DNA from: Campylobacter concisus | GTDB lineage: Bacteria; Campylobacterota; Campylobacteria; Campylobacterales; Campylobacteraceae | Length of the DNA: 64,000 nt | NCBI GenBank assembly: GCA_002092835.1 | Contig: LVWL01000023.1 | Location: 20,531 to 84,530 of the forward strand | Reading direction: 5' to 3' | Part shown: positions 49,379-57,994 of the stretch, piece by piece | Position numbering within the stretch: position 1 is the first letter of the stretch | Layout of the letters: the number at the start of each line of letters is the position of its first letter | The notes under the pieces: generated by a model | Database searches by the model: none | The model's input: only the letters and a program-made list of their open reading frames with translations | What the model was told of the DNA's origin: nothing | Made by a program: the position numbers and the translations under genes

Positions 49379-50591
49379 ATGGCAAGCTTTACGAACGATT
49401 TGGCACTAAAAAAATTTACACTCAAAAATAAAAATCGTGAGTGGGTAAAAGATGACGGAGTGAAATTTTTATACGTGCTTGCATACAAGACCCAAAAAGA
49501 AACCACCAAAACATTTTATTTCAAATATCAAGAGAGCGACGAGAAGCGAACGACAAAGCAAATCAAAATAGGCAAATATCCAAGTATCACGCTAGCAGAA
49601 GCAAGAGCGAAAGCTTGGAGCTCGAGAGGCTAAGAGATAGGGGCGAGGACTTACAGACAGCCACAGCCAAGCAAAAGGCTATCACGTTTAAAGATGTAGC
49701 CGATGAGTGGATAGACAAAGAGCAGAGCAAAGGGCTAATCGCTTTTAATAAGCAAATCGGACGTATCGAAAAAAATCTAATCCCCTATCTAGGCGATAAA
49801 GCCATAACCGAGCTAAAACGCAGGGACTACGCACACGCAATAGAGCAGATACAAGCACGAGAGGCAAAAAGAGGGATAACGCATGAAACATCGTTAAGAA
49901 CGTTTAGGCTACTTCGTAAGATTTTGGACTTAGCAGTAAATAAAGGCTACATCGAACACAATCCAACAAGGGATATTATCTTTAACGACGCTTTCAAAAC
50001 CTCAACAAATAACCACTTTAAAGCCATAACAGAACCTAAAAAGCTAAAAGAGCTATTAGAGGTGCAATGCAGGATTATCAAGGCTCGTTTTGCACCAAGC
50101 AGGCATTAATATTTGGCGTGCATACCTTTTTACGTAGTGCAAACGTGAGAGGGCTAAAATGGCAATACGTGGATTTTGAGAATAATTTAATCACGTTTCC
50201 AGGCGAGGCGATGAAGTTAAGAGAAGTTTTTTATATGCCAATGAGTAAGCAGGTCAAGAAGCTTTTAAAAACAATGCTGGAGCACAAAAGGGGCGATTTT
50301 GTTTTTCCTAGTGGCATAAGTGCGGCAAGACCGCTAAGCGATAGCACACTCAACTAGGCGATTAAGCGGTTAGGCTTTGGCGATGAGATGGTATTTCACG
50401 GCTTACGCACGACAGCAAGCACGCTACTAAATGAAAACATCAAAAATCACGGCTTTAGTAGCGACGTGATAGAGCTTTGCCTAGACCACAAAGAGCGAAG
50501 CAGTGTTAAAGCTATTTACGACCGAAGCCAAAGGCTGGACGAGAGGGCGGAGTTAATGCAATGGTGGAGCGATTATTTAGATGAGTTGTGA
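49379..50591 (+). pseudogene. tyrosine recombinase/integrase, broken in three places
   Basis: The joined product of about 403 residues is a P4-type integrase: DUF4102-like N-terminus (TLAEARAKA), SAM-like core-binding region (TFKDVADEWIDKE), and a catalytic domain with Arg in TFLRSANVRGLKW, HGLRTTAST (His, Arg) and LDHKERSSVKAIYDR (His, Tyr). The frame is lost at about 49614 (one C missing from GCCTT) and again near 50062, and an in-frame TAG stands at 50355-50357 in STLN-stop-AIKRLGF. The frameshifts may be sequence errors, but the amber codon is a substitution. All catalytic residues survive. Confidence 0.88.
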
Positions 50592-51318
50592 TCTTAATAA
50601 AAAATTTAGTGGTAGCTTTGATCCTATTAACACAGATATTTTAAAAATAATGGGGGTAAAACCCAGCAAAGACAATGAAATATTTGTAACCTTTGTTACT
50701 CAAGTAGTTTTTTTATTTTCTTATGACCTAGCCGAGAGAAATAAAGACAAAGTTTTCATAACATACGAAAAATTTATTAGTATCGCACCCTTTTTAAAAG
50801 AATTAGAGGATCATTTTACTTTTATCAATAAAAAAATAACAATAGACCAAATTAAGCAAGAAAAAATAATATTATTATCAGAAGCTTTTTATCAATATAT
50901 TTGCGATGAGGTAAAGCAAAAAGTTACAAAAGCAAAAAGAAAGCCGACAAAAGCCCTAAATCAAGATATTAACCTAATTTTAAAAACAGCTTGTTTCCTT
51001 GAAACAAAGACCAACATTAATACCAACATTATTACGGTAAAAGCCAACAAAAGGTTAAATATAGCCCTGGACGTTATTTATGACCTATTAGATGAGTTAG
51101 CAAAAACAAAAAGTAGCAATAGGTGCAAAAATATTTTTTTAAAAGAAACAGCATATTTTAAACAAGAAGCCAGCGTTAGCGATATTAAAAAAATTCTACA
51201 AGATATAAATAAAACTCATAATTTAAAGCTAGATACATATTTAAAAAATATGATTAACGCACTAGTTGAAGCAAAAAACAACATTGTAAAAATCCTACTT
51301 AGTGAAAAACATTTTTAA
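50581..51318 (+). CDS. hypothetical protein of the mobile element
   Basis: A 245-residue Lys/Asn/Ile-rich soluble helical protein I do not recognise; no motif, signal peptide or membrane segment. Its ATG overlaps the integrase 3' end by 11 bases. Base composition is more AT-rich than the neighbouring element genes, which suggests separate origin. Confidence 0.65.
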   Translation: MSCDLNKKFSGSFDPINTDILKIMGVKPSKDNEIFVTFVTQVVFLFSYDLAERNKDKVFITYEKFISIAPFLKELEDHFTFINKKITIDQIKQEKIILLSEAFYQYICDEVKQKVTKAKRKPTKALNQDINLILKTACFLETKTNINTNIITVKANKRLNIALDVIYDLLDELAKTKSSNRCKNIFLKETAYFKQEASVSDIKKILQDINKTHNLKLDTYLKNMINALVEAKNNIVKILLSEKHF

Positions 51319-51464
51319 AAAGTCTATTTTAAGCATTTTTTAAAAACAAGCACGCCTTTTTTATTCTGTAATAATTCTCCCATATCAAATCAATTTAAGC
51401 ATATCAAGCTTGCAAGCATTCAGGCTTAACCATTTGAGAAAAATTACATATAAAAGGATTAAAA

Positions 51465-51674
51465 ATGCAAAACAAAGCCCTACTAAATTCAAAAGAAACA
51501 GCGGAGTTTTTAGGCATAGGAGTATCGACACTTTACAGATACAAGAAATCAAGCGACTTCCCAAAACCTATCATCTACACAAATCAAACTATCCGCTTTA
51601 AACGTGATGACCTCGAAGCCTTTATGTATAAAAAGCAAGGCGGAGCGACACCAGAGCAAGGGGGCGAAAGATGA
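51465..51674 (+). CDS. AlpA-family transcriptional regulator
   Basis: A 69-residue MerR/AlpA-like winged-helix protein: ALLNSKETAEFLGIGVSTLY, then RYKKSSDFPKPI, the classic AlpA layout. In P4-like elements and satellites AlpA activates integrase or excision genes. Ribosome site AAAAGG upstream; it overlaps the next gene by four bases (ATGA). Confidence 0.88.
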   Translation: MQNKALLNSKETAEFLGIGVSTLYRYKKSSDFPKPIIYTNQTIRFKRDDLEAFMYKKQGGATPEQGGER

Positions 51675-51928
51675 AGCCCCTAAAACCAAAATATGACGAT
51701 ATGAGCGAAGAGGATTTTTATTTAGGCTTTATGCTAATAGTAAAAGAGCGTAACCCTAGCCTATCAAAAGCCATAAGCAACGACGAGATAAGCGAACAAA
51801 CAAAGCAGGCGTTAGATGTAGCCCTTAGCTTTTACGATACATCTCTACAACTAGCAGGGGACTTAAACAAACTAAAGGGCGAAAACAAAAAGCTAATAGA
51901 CGGCTTTTTTAAACAGCGAAAAGGGTAA
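51671..51928 (+). CDS. small hypothetical protein
   Basis: 85 residues, charged and helical (DDMSEEDFYLGFMLIVKERN), no recognised domain. Starts inside the AlpA stop, so probably co-translated. Confidence 0.6.
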   Translation: MKPLKPKYDDMSEEDFYLGFMLIVKERNPSLSKAISNDEISEQTKQALDVALSFYDTSLQLAGDLNKLKGENKKLIDGFFKQRKG

Positions 51929-51931
51929 AAA

Positions 51932-52192
51932 ATGAAAATTAGCATTACAACAGCAGGCAAAGGCGGAGCGATAATCGCTATCGAGCCTAAAAAGATAAAA
52001 GAATTTACTAGCCATTTAAGAGCTTATGGCGTTTCGAGTGTGAAAGAAGCACCACAAGGGTTAATAAATATGGCTTACGATCTATTTTACATTAACAAAA
52101 ACCTAAGAAAGCAAGTAAGAGAATTAACGGAGCAAGGATACGACGATGAGAACAAGCAAACACAAAGCAACGATATTGCGACTAATGATTAA
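51932..52192 (+). CDS. small hypothetical protein
   Basis: 86 residues (MKISITTAGKGGAIIAIEPK), an alpha/beta start and a charged tail. No known function. Three bases separate it from the upstream gene; its 3' end overlaps the next reading frame, which begins at 52146. Confidence 0.6.
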   Translation: MKISITTAGKGGAIIAIEPKKIKEFTSHLRAYGVSSVKEAPQGLINMAYDLFYINKNLRKQVRELTEQGYDDENKQTQSNDIATND

Positions 52193-52426
52193 ACACGGCA
52201 GGGTTACTGGTGCTAATTGCTTACATATAGCAACGCAAATCACTACTCAGGCGAGCTTTTCAAAGAGGGGATATTAGACGCCGAAACAATGCACGTCAAA
52301 GGGCGAGCAAATTTTAAAGAGTGGTGGATAAAAGACACTCCAGAAGCTAGAGAAAAAGCAAAGCTCTATTTAGAGCCAAGCAAAAAAGAAAGTATTCAAA
52401 ATCCTAATGCGATTAAAAGTAAATAG
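52146..52426 (+). CDS. hypothetical protein, reading frame broken once
   Basis: A frame starting MRTSKHKATILRLMIKHGRV at 52146 runs into one reading LTYSNANHYSGELFKEGILD after loss of one base. Adding C at about 52220 (TGCTTACA to TGCCTTACA) gives ANCLTYSNANHY and a protein of about 93 residues ending NPNAIKSK. The first 30 residues look like a helix-turn-helix replication or regulatory protein of small elements; function not known. Confidence 0.6.
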
Positions 52427-52476
52427 TTGAGTAAAAAAGGGTGGAGCAGACAGCCACCCTTTACAAGGTTACGAAC

Positions 52477-53235
52477 GTGGATATTTTAGCAGAAATTGAG
52501 AGTATTATCAACCCAGCCGAGAGCGGAATTCACATAGACACGATAAGGGCTACATTTTTCAAAAAAGCTATCATTCAAAAGACCTATACAAAAATGAAGC
52601 TTTTAGACTTAATCGCTCGAAAATATGGCAAAAAATGGCTAAAGCTGGATAAGCAGACAGCAAAAACCATCAAGATAGAGCGCCGTTATGAGTTTCGAGA
52701 TTATGAGATAGTTAATATTTACGTGCTAGGCGACCTACCTATTTTTTACGCTACATTAAAAAACGCAGGCAATGAGCCACAAAAGGCGTTATTTGAAGTT
52801 TATGGACTTAGGCAATATAACAAGACACCACCACCGAAAGAGTTAATAGCGGAGCTCCTAGGCGTGGTAAATAACGTTTCATCGCTTGACCTTTGTTTTG
52901 ATAAGGATAGTCCCTTTAACCTTGAAGCTTTTAAAGATGAGGTTTATTATCATAGCGATACCGCCTATCTCAACAATAACAAAGTGCTAAGCCGCGTGTA
53001 TTTTTATGACAAAGCAAAAAAGAATAATCTAAACTTGCCTATCTACCGAGCCGAAGCCGTAGTAAGCATAAATCCTAAAAGCAAAGATAACCCCTTGCCT
53101 CTCAAGCAAAGGCTAAATTTACAACTCCCTTATGCCCTGGATGAGTTTAAATCCATATTGGATAAGACCACTAAAGAGCAAGGCACGATCAAGCCCTACA
53201 AGTCAAAAGATAACAAAAGAGAGCTAAGAGCGTAA
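52477..53235 (+). CDS. possible replication initiation protein of the mobile element
   Basis: About 252 residues from the GTG at 52477 (AAGG eight bases before), rather than the earlier GTG at 52441 with no ribosome site. LDLCFDKDSPF, RVYFYDKAKKNNLNLP and YRAEAVVSI recall the order of motifs in Rep_trans or phage replication initiators (an acidic strand, RxYDK, YRxE). The putative catalytic tyrosine and metal residues cannot be assigned with certainty. It lies directly before a repeat-rich non-coding stretch, as expected of a Rep gene with its origin. Confidence 0.5.
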   Translation: MDILAEIESIINPAESGIHIDTIRATFFKKAIIQKTYTKMKLLDLIARKYGKKWLKLDKQTAKTIKIERRYEFRDYEIVNIYVLGDLPIFYATLKNAGNEPQKALFEVYGLRQYNKTPPPKELIAELLGVVNNVSSLDLCFDKDSPFNLEAFKDEVYYHSDTAYLNNNKVLSRVYFYDKAKKNNLNLPIYRAEAVVSINPKSKDNPLPLKQRLNLQLPYALDEFKSILDKTTKEQGTIKPYKSKDNKRELRA

Positions 53236-53259
53236 CCAGCCGAGATTTTGGCTCGTTAC
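53232..53259 (+). repeat. inverted repeat at the end of the possible Rep gene
   Basis: GTAACCAGCC and GGCTCGTTAC pair with one mismatch and an eight-base loop, overlapping the stop codon. A related GCAACGAGCCGAG occurs at about 53355. No T-run follows. Confidence 0.5.
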
Positions 53260-54063
53260 CTCAACGCACGGATATTTTTATGCATTAGCCTAAATTTTGG
53301 CTTACGTAGCAAAGCCCCTTAAATATGAGCTTTGTCCGTCCCCTTAAAAATAAGGCAACGAGCCGAGCCTCTAAAAATCATCGTTTCCCAAAAAAGAGAA
53401 ATGATAGCAGCCAAAGGGGTGGATTATATGCTACTCCATAAAAAAATGGGAGCAGTTTTCTCCATTTTTGATGAAAACCCTAGCAATAAAAATGGATTTC
53501 AAAAAAAATAAAAACGGCTTTTATCCTTAAGCCAAAACAGCCCTTTTTTTGCTTGCTTAAGGTTTCATAAAAAAGGGTATTGCAAAGCGTTTCACTCTCT
53601 ACCATTTTTTTGGCTATTTTTACCCTTTTTGTATAAGTCAAAAATCAAAGCCAACACCGAGGGGCTAGAGCTTAGCACGCAAGCCACGCACGAGCGAAAA
53701 TCACGATTTAAGAAAACGAACGTATAATGTGCCCTTGTAAAACTACCCTACAATGACCTTTTTGTTACAAAAAATCTCCCCTTTTCCTTAAGTGAAAAAA
53801 TTAATTATCAAGGGGGCTGAAAATAATCGCGGTCGCGGTTAAAAAAATCAGGGGTCGGCGGTTAAAAAAACGAGCAAAATAAGCACTAGAAAGAGCGTAA
53901 AAGCCCTATTCTAAGCGTAATTTTGAGCTGGGGGAATTAAACACCGGTAGCTTTTAAATGATGTCACAGCTGACACCCTAGGGGGCGTCTGTGACACCCC
54001 TATCGGTAACACGTGTAACGTTACATGTAACGGACGAAAAAAGTCGCTCGTTACAAAATGATA
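53236..54063. other. repeat-rich non-coding region, candidate replication origin
   Basis: 828 bases with no convincing gene. It holds an 8-bp inverted repeat CCTTAAGC/GCTTAAGG (53525-53562), two direct repeats GGTCG(G)CGGTTAAAAAAA (53831-53847, 53853-53870), TGTCACAG/CTGTGACA (53962-53996) with repeated TGACACCC, and overlapping perfect palindromes TGTAACGTTACA (54014-54025) and GTTACATGTAAC (54020-54031). A run of ATs alternates with GC-rich repeats, as in small origins. Function is inference. Confidence 0.5.
53524..53539 (+). repeat. 16-bp repeat, copy 1
   Basis: ATCCTTAAGCCAAAAC, identical to 59366-59381 near the right end of the element. Confidence 0.55.
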
Positions 54064-54288
54064 TTAATCCTCTTTGCTTTCAGTGTAAGGCTTAACTACC
54101 TCAACGATTTTATCCATATCAAGCGATTTAATGTAGTTTTCAAGCCAGCTTTTTACCCAATACGGATAACCTCGCCCATTAGTCCCCCAACTATTTACGC
54201 CCTGATAGCTTGTTTCTAAAATTTCAGCTAATTGTTTTTTATTAAGCCCTGCACGTTTCATAAACTCGTTAAATTCTTCTCTATCCAT
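54064..54288 (-). CDS. Cro/CI-like helix-turn-helix regulator
   Basis: A 74-residue protein. FNEFMKRAGLNKKQLAEILE then TSYQGVNSWGTNGRGYPYWV form an HTH of the Cro/CI/XRE type, the second helix lying over the SYQGVNSW stretch. It is transcribed away from the early genes at 54433, with four matching operators in the space between, so it is the likely master repressor of the element. Confidence 0.75.
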   Translation of the reverse strand: MDREEFNEFMKRAGLNKKQLAEILETSYQGVNSWGTNGRGYPYWVKSWLENYIKSLDMDKIVEVVKPYTESKED

Positions 54289-54306
54289 TTTAACCCTTTA
54301 AAAAGT

Positions 54307-54416
54307 ATGCGTTAGCATATTAAATAACTAATTAAAAAATGCTTATGTATATTTTATTAAGTTTATTTTAAAGTGCATAAGCATATAATTTCTAAAATAT
54401 TTTAATGCTAGTGCAT
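54307..54416. promoter_or_regulatory. array of four ATGC-N4-GCAT operators
   Basis: Four 12-bp palindromes: ATGCGTTAGCAT (54307-54318), ATGCTTATGTAT (54339-54350), GTGCATAAGCAT (54373-54384) and ATGCTAGTGCAT (54405-54416). Starts are 32, 34 and 32 bases apart, close to three helical turns, so they face the same side of the DNA. Two are perfect; each of the others has one changed half-site base. Probable binding sites of the adjacent HTH protein. Confidence 0.75.
54384..54389 (+). promoter_or_regulatory. -10 box of the early promoter
   Basis: TATAAT sharing its first base with operator 3, about 49 bases before the early gene ATG at 54433. Operator 4 lies just after the expected start of transcription, so binding would block this promoter. 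Confidence 0.6.
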
Positions 54417-54432
54417 ATTTAAAGGAGAACAA

Positions 54433-54783
54433 ATGTTAATTTTAACCAACCCAAACCAAACACCAAGCAAGGAGAAATATAACAAGCTCATAAAAATGAC
54501 AGCTGGCAACGTAGAGCTAACCGATGAGGTGCTCTATTGTGTAGGATATGACGTTTATTGTAGCAACATAGTAGCCCTAAAAGAGATAGAGAGCAAGCAG
54601 GAGACTATCCGAGAGCTAAAAGCAAAGGTAACCGAGCTAAGCAACGAGCTAAAGCAAAAAAGCGAAAAGTTAGGGGAAATGGTAAGCGACTATGTAACAG
54701 CACTTGACGAAATCGATGAGCTAAAAAGAGAGAATGAGGAGCTAAAAAGTAAATTAGCATTATTAAAAAGGAGCAAAAAATGA
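54433..54783 (+). CDS. coiled-coil hypothetical protein, first early gene
   Basis: 116 residues from an ATG with AAAGGAGAAC upstream. Residues 45-115 form a continuous charged heptad pattern (ETIRELKAKVTELSNELKQK, DEIDELKRENEELKSKLALL), so a coiled coil is likely. No domain known. Overlaps the next gene by four bases. Confidence 0.65.
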   Translation: MLILTNPNQTPSKEKYNKLIKMTAGNVELTDEVLYCVGYDVYCSNIVALKEIESKQETIRELKAKVTELSNELKQKSEKLGEMVSDYVTALDEIDELKRENEELKSKLALLKRSKK

Positions 54784-55010
54784 AAGTAATTTTTGAGGAA
54801 CTAAACAACAAATTTGACTTAGTCAATGAGATACCGCCGTTATTAAACCAAGTATCAACATTAATGCTAGCTTTAAATGTTAGCGAGCAAGATGAGTTAA
54901 TTAATGAAAAAAGCAGGCTATCGGCTAGCTTTTTGTTAAGCAACATTCTTGACGACGTAGCCGAGGCAATAATCAAATATTATGAACAAGGGGCAAAAGA
55001 TGAGAGTTAG
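54780..55010 (+). CDS. small hypothetical protein
   Basis: 76 residues (MKVIFEELNNKFDLVNEIPP), acidic and helical, no known motif. Translationally coupled to both neighbours by overlap; the last 11 to 29 bases are shared with the next gene, depending on its start. Confidence 0.6.
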   Translation: MKVIFEELNNKFDLVNEIPPLLNQVSTLMLALNVSEQDELINEKSRLSASFLLSNILDDVAEAIIKYYEQGAKDES

Positions 55011-55338
55011 AACATACGTAAAATTATACGAGCTTGAAAAAGCTCGTAACTTTGATGAGATAATAAGCACACTAGAGCAAAGCCAGGACGTTAGCAGAGA
55101 TGAAGCCGTTTATCAAGCAGGTGCTAAGGCGTGGCTATTCGTAGATTATTACATTAACGAGCTAAGGCACGCAGAAGCACAAGTAAAGCACTTGAAAAGA
55201 CAGCTTGACCGCCTAAGCCCTGGCGATAAAAGCAAAGAGAACTTTAACAAAAATAATCCCTTAGAAGCCAAAGGGATTTTTAAATGGCACAAGCCCTTAA
55301 AAGGTGCGAGCTTGCAAAACGATATGCAGGCAAGCTAA
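55000..55338 (+). CDS. small hypothetical protein
   Basis: 112 residues if the ATG at 55000 (MRVRTYVKLYELEKARNFDE) is used; an earlier ATG at 54982 adds six residues. Ribosome-site-like AAGGGGC precedes 55000, so I prefer it. Charged helical protein, no recognised domain. Confidence 0.6.
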   Translation: MRVRTYVKLYELEKARNFDEIISTLEQSQDVSRDEAVYQAGAKAWLFVDYYINELRHAEAQVKHLKRQLDRLSPGDKSKENFNKNNPLEAKGIFKWHKPLKGASLQNDMQAS

Positions 55339-55440
55339 TCATAATCTAAAGGGGCAAGGCTAGCCCCTAACCTCATCACTCCACGAGAGGTTAAACAGCC
55401 TTTTTCATAAAATACTGAAAAAATCAAAAAGGCTAAATCG

Positions 55441-55800
55441 ATGCTACCAAAAGAGTTAAACACGCTAGAAACCTTTTTTAAAGTCCTTGATAAGTTTTAC
55501 CCAGACTGGGAGAAGCGAGCAGATGATTATTATTTAACCGAAATAGCCTTTTTAATCCTAAAAGTGTTTAATAGCCCTTACACGGACGAAACTATTATTA
55601 ACAATTTGAGAGTTATGAAAGTGAGTAAATACGATAAAGAGCTAGCCAAAATTTACGCTTTGCCACTAGAGGCTTACAAGTGGATTATGACAAATAGAAT
55701 GAAGCCAGACAGAGCAAAGGCGAGCGTAAAACGATATGTAAAAAACGTGACACAAAGAAACAACGAAAAGCTTTCGCAAATGCAAAAAAACGATGTATAA
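55441..55800 (+). CDS. small hypothetical protein upstream of the terminase genes
   Basis: 119 residues (MLPKELNTLETFFKVLDKFY). Helical and basic at the end; no clear motif. The place directly before the small terminase gene is where phage HNH nucleases or packaging factors often sit, but no HNH motif is visible here. Confidence 0.6.
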   Translation: MLPKELNTLETFFKVLDKFYPDWEKRADDYYLTEIAFLILKVFNSPYTDETIINNLRVMKVSKYDKELAKIYALPLEAYKWIMTNRMKPDRAKASVKRYVKNVTQRNNEKLSQMQKNDV

Positions 55801-55810
55801 AGGAGCAACA

Positions 55811-56317
55811 ATGGCAAAAATAACAGACAAGATTAGAGAAAAAATATTAGCCGATTTTCATACGGGATTTTTTTCGATTAGGCAAATAGCAGATAGAGCA
55901 GGAGTTAGCCACGTGGCAGTCCATAAAATAGTCAAGGGCTTAACACCAAAATTTAAAGAAAAAATTAACGCAGAAGTAGCCTTTAAAACGGAGTTAGCAG
56001 ACGAAAATTTACAACAAATTAACAGCGTAAACGAGGTAATAAGTGAGGCTACAAAACACCTCATCTTTTTTCAAAACGCAGCATTAACAAATCAAAAAAG
56101 AGCCAACGAAATGCTAAAAAATGCCAAAACAATAGGCGATATTGAAGCTCACAGCAGGATAACAGCAAGAAATAAAGAAACCATACTAGGCAAAGAGCCA
56201 CAAACGATTATTAACAATAACAATACACAGCAAAACCAAAAGCCAGAGCTAGACTTATCAGGGTTAAGCAATGATGAACTCGAAACACTTGACGCAATAC
56301 TCTCAAAAGCAAATTAA
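55811..56317 (+). CDS. phage terminase small subunit
   Basis: About 168 residues, starting at the ATG with AAAGGAGCAACA upstream (55811) rather than 18 bases earlier. An N-terminal HTH (FFSIRQIADRAGVSHVAVHK) would recognise the packaging site; a central helical part oligomerises; the end LSGLSNDELETLDAIL is typical of small terminases. Its last 47 bases overlap the large subunit gene. Confidence 0.72.
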   Translation: MAKITDKIREKILADFHTGFFSIRQIADRAGVSHVAVHKIVKGLTPKFKEKINAEVAFKTELADENLQQINSVNEVISEATKHLIFFQNAALTNQKRANEMLKNAKTIGDIEAHSRITARNKETILGKEPQTIINNNNTQQNQKPELDLSGLSNDELETLDAILSKAN

Positions 56318-57725
56318 AAACGAGCTGGCAAGGCGTAGCCTAATTCGTTTTGTAACCGAGATCAACCCAAGCTACCAGGTCGGCTGGTTTAACAAAGAAA
56401 TTGCAGATAAGCTGGAGCGATTTTATCTCAACGTAATGGAGGGTAATCAACCTCGCCTAATGATATTTGCACCGCCTAGAAGTGGTAAAAGTGAGTTATT
56501 TAGTAGGGCTTTTCCAGCGTGGGCTTTTGGCAAAAATCCAAATTTGCAAATAATAGCCAGCTCATACTCGAGCGATTTAAGCACAAGAATGAATAGGGAC
56601 GTGCAGCGTATTATGATGAGTGAAAAATATGAGGAAATTTTCCCAGAAACAAAACTAAACTCCAAACGTGTCGTAACCGCAACCCAAAACGCCCTTAGAA
56701 ATAGTGAAATATTTGAGATCGTAGGACACACGGGCGCGTATAGGAGTGCTGGCGTAGGCGGAGGTATTACGGGCATGGGTGCAGATATTTCCATTATTGA
56801 TGACCCTATTAAGGACGCAGCAGAAGCAAATAGCGCAACTTTTAGGGATAGAGTGTGGGACTGGTATGTTACAACCCTTTACACAAGGCTAAGCCCTAAG
56901 AGTGGCATATTATTAGGCATGACAAGGTGGCATGAGGACGATTTAGCAGGGCGATTAATCCAAGAAGCTCAAAAAGAGGGCGACAAATGGGAAATTTTAT
57001 CTTTTCCAGCAATAGCCGAACACGACGAGGAGCACCGAAAAGAGGGAGAAGCATTACACCCAGAAAGATACGACCTAAGCAGACTATTAAAAATAAAAAG
57101 TGCCTTAGGCTCTTATGCGTGGAACGCCCTTTATCAACAGCACCCAAGCACTAAGGGCGGAGATATTATACAAGGGGCGTGGTTTGGTCGTTATGATGTA
57201 GCACCAAGGATTAAGCGTGTAGGCGTTTTTATGGATACAGCCCAAAAGACTGGCGAACAAAACGATTACAGCGTTTTATTATTAGCTGGCTTAGGATATG
57301 ACAACGCCATTTATCTACTAGACCTAAAACGTGGCAAATGGGACGCAGTAGAGCTTGAAAATACTACTAAAGATTTTTTTGCCAAGCATAAATCAACATA
57401 TAACGGACTAATGTTTTACATAGAGGACAAGTCAAGTGGAACAGGGCTAATACAAAAGATAAAACGTGAAAATAATATCCCAGTAAGAGCCGTAACACCA
57501 CAAAAGGATAAATACACTAGAGTTTTAGACGTTGTAGGCTACATTGAGAGCGGATATGTAAATTTGCCTAGTGTCGCAACGTGGGTTAGTGATTTTGTGG
57601 ATGAGTGCGAAAAATTTACCGCCGACAATAGCCACTTACACGACGACCAAGTCGATACGCTTACAATGGCAATTAGTGAGTTTAAAAATAAGCCTAGTGG
57701 TATTTGGGGGCATATTTCAGACTAA
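56271..57725 (+). CDS. phage terminase large subunit
   Basis: DNA-packaging motor and nuclease of 484 residues. Walker A-like APPRSGKSE near residues 67-75, Walker B ISIIDDP near 169-175, the coupling SST-like region LLGMTRWHEDDLAGR, and the RNase H-like nuclease with FMDTAQKTGEQNDYSVLL, YIEDKSSGTG and HDDQVDTLTMA. All catalytic regions appear intact, which is odd in an element without capsid genes. Confidence 0.92.
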   Translation: MMNSKHLTQYSQKQIKNELARRSLIRFVTEINPSYQVGWFNKEIADKLERFYLNVMEGNQPRLMIFAPPRSGKSELFSRAFPAWAFGKNPNLQIIASSYSSDLSTRMNRDVQRIMMSEKYEEIFPETKLNSKRVVTATQNALRNSEIFEIVGHTGAYRSAGVGGGITGMGADISIIDDPIKDAAEANSATFRDRVWDWYVTTLYTRLSPKSGILLGMTRWHEDDLAGRLIQEAQKEGDKWEILSFPAIAEHDEEHRKEGEALHPERYDLSRLLKIKSALGSYAWNALYQQHPSTKGGDIIQGAWFGRYDVAPRIKRVGVFMDTAQKTGEQNDYSVLLLAGLGYDNAIYLLDLKRGKWDAVELENTTKDFFAKHKSTYNGLMFYIEDKSSGTGLIQKIKRENNIPVRAVTPQKDKYTRVLDVVGYIESGYVNLPSVATWVSDFVDECEKFTADNSHLHDDQVDTLTMAISEFKNKPSGIWGHISD

Positions 57726-57769
57726 ATTTTAACAATACAAGCTAAAATAATCAAAAGAAAGGGTTACAA

Positions 57770-57994
57770 ATGCAGACATTAACAATACGGACAGATAACG
57801 CCGATTTCATAGAAAAAGCAAGAGAGATATTAATAACGCTAGCTAAATTTGACGGCGTGAAGCTAAACCTAAGCGATGAGGTTAAATATCAATCGCGCTT
57901 TAGCGATTATGAAGCGGACGTTGAGGCTATCAGACGTGGAGAGCTTGAAACCTATCCACTAGAAACGTTAAAAGCCGAGATGGAAAAATGGTAA
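57770..57994 (+). CDS. antitoxin of a ParE/RelE-type module
   Basis: 74 residues (MQTLTIRTDNADFIEKAREI), small and acidic, with ribosome site AAAGGGTTACAA. Its gene overlaps the toxin gene by seven bases, the usual layout. The antitoxin family cannot be named from sequence alone. Confidence 0.7.
   Translation: MQTLTIRTDNADFIEKAREILITLAKFDGVKLNLSDEVKYQSRFSDYEADVEAIRRGELETYPLETLKAEMEKW

Noticed and set aside
50581..51318. Possible defence gene because of its position next to the integrase
   Set aside because: I could not find any nuclease, ATPase, TIR or membrane motif, so no function is assigned.
52217..52426. Stand-alone 69-residue gene starting with TTG
   Set aside because: Better explained as the second half of the frame beginning at 52146, broken by one lost base.
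53236..54063. Possible CRISPR array in the element's non-coding stretch
   Set aside because: The repeats are few, of different kinds and not evenly spaced; no cas gene is present in the window.
56447..56794. 115-codon frame opposite the large terminase
   Set aside because: Shadow of the terminase ATPase domain; hydrophobic only by codon complement.
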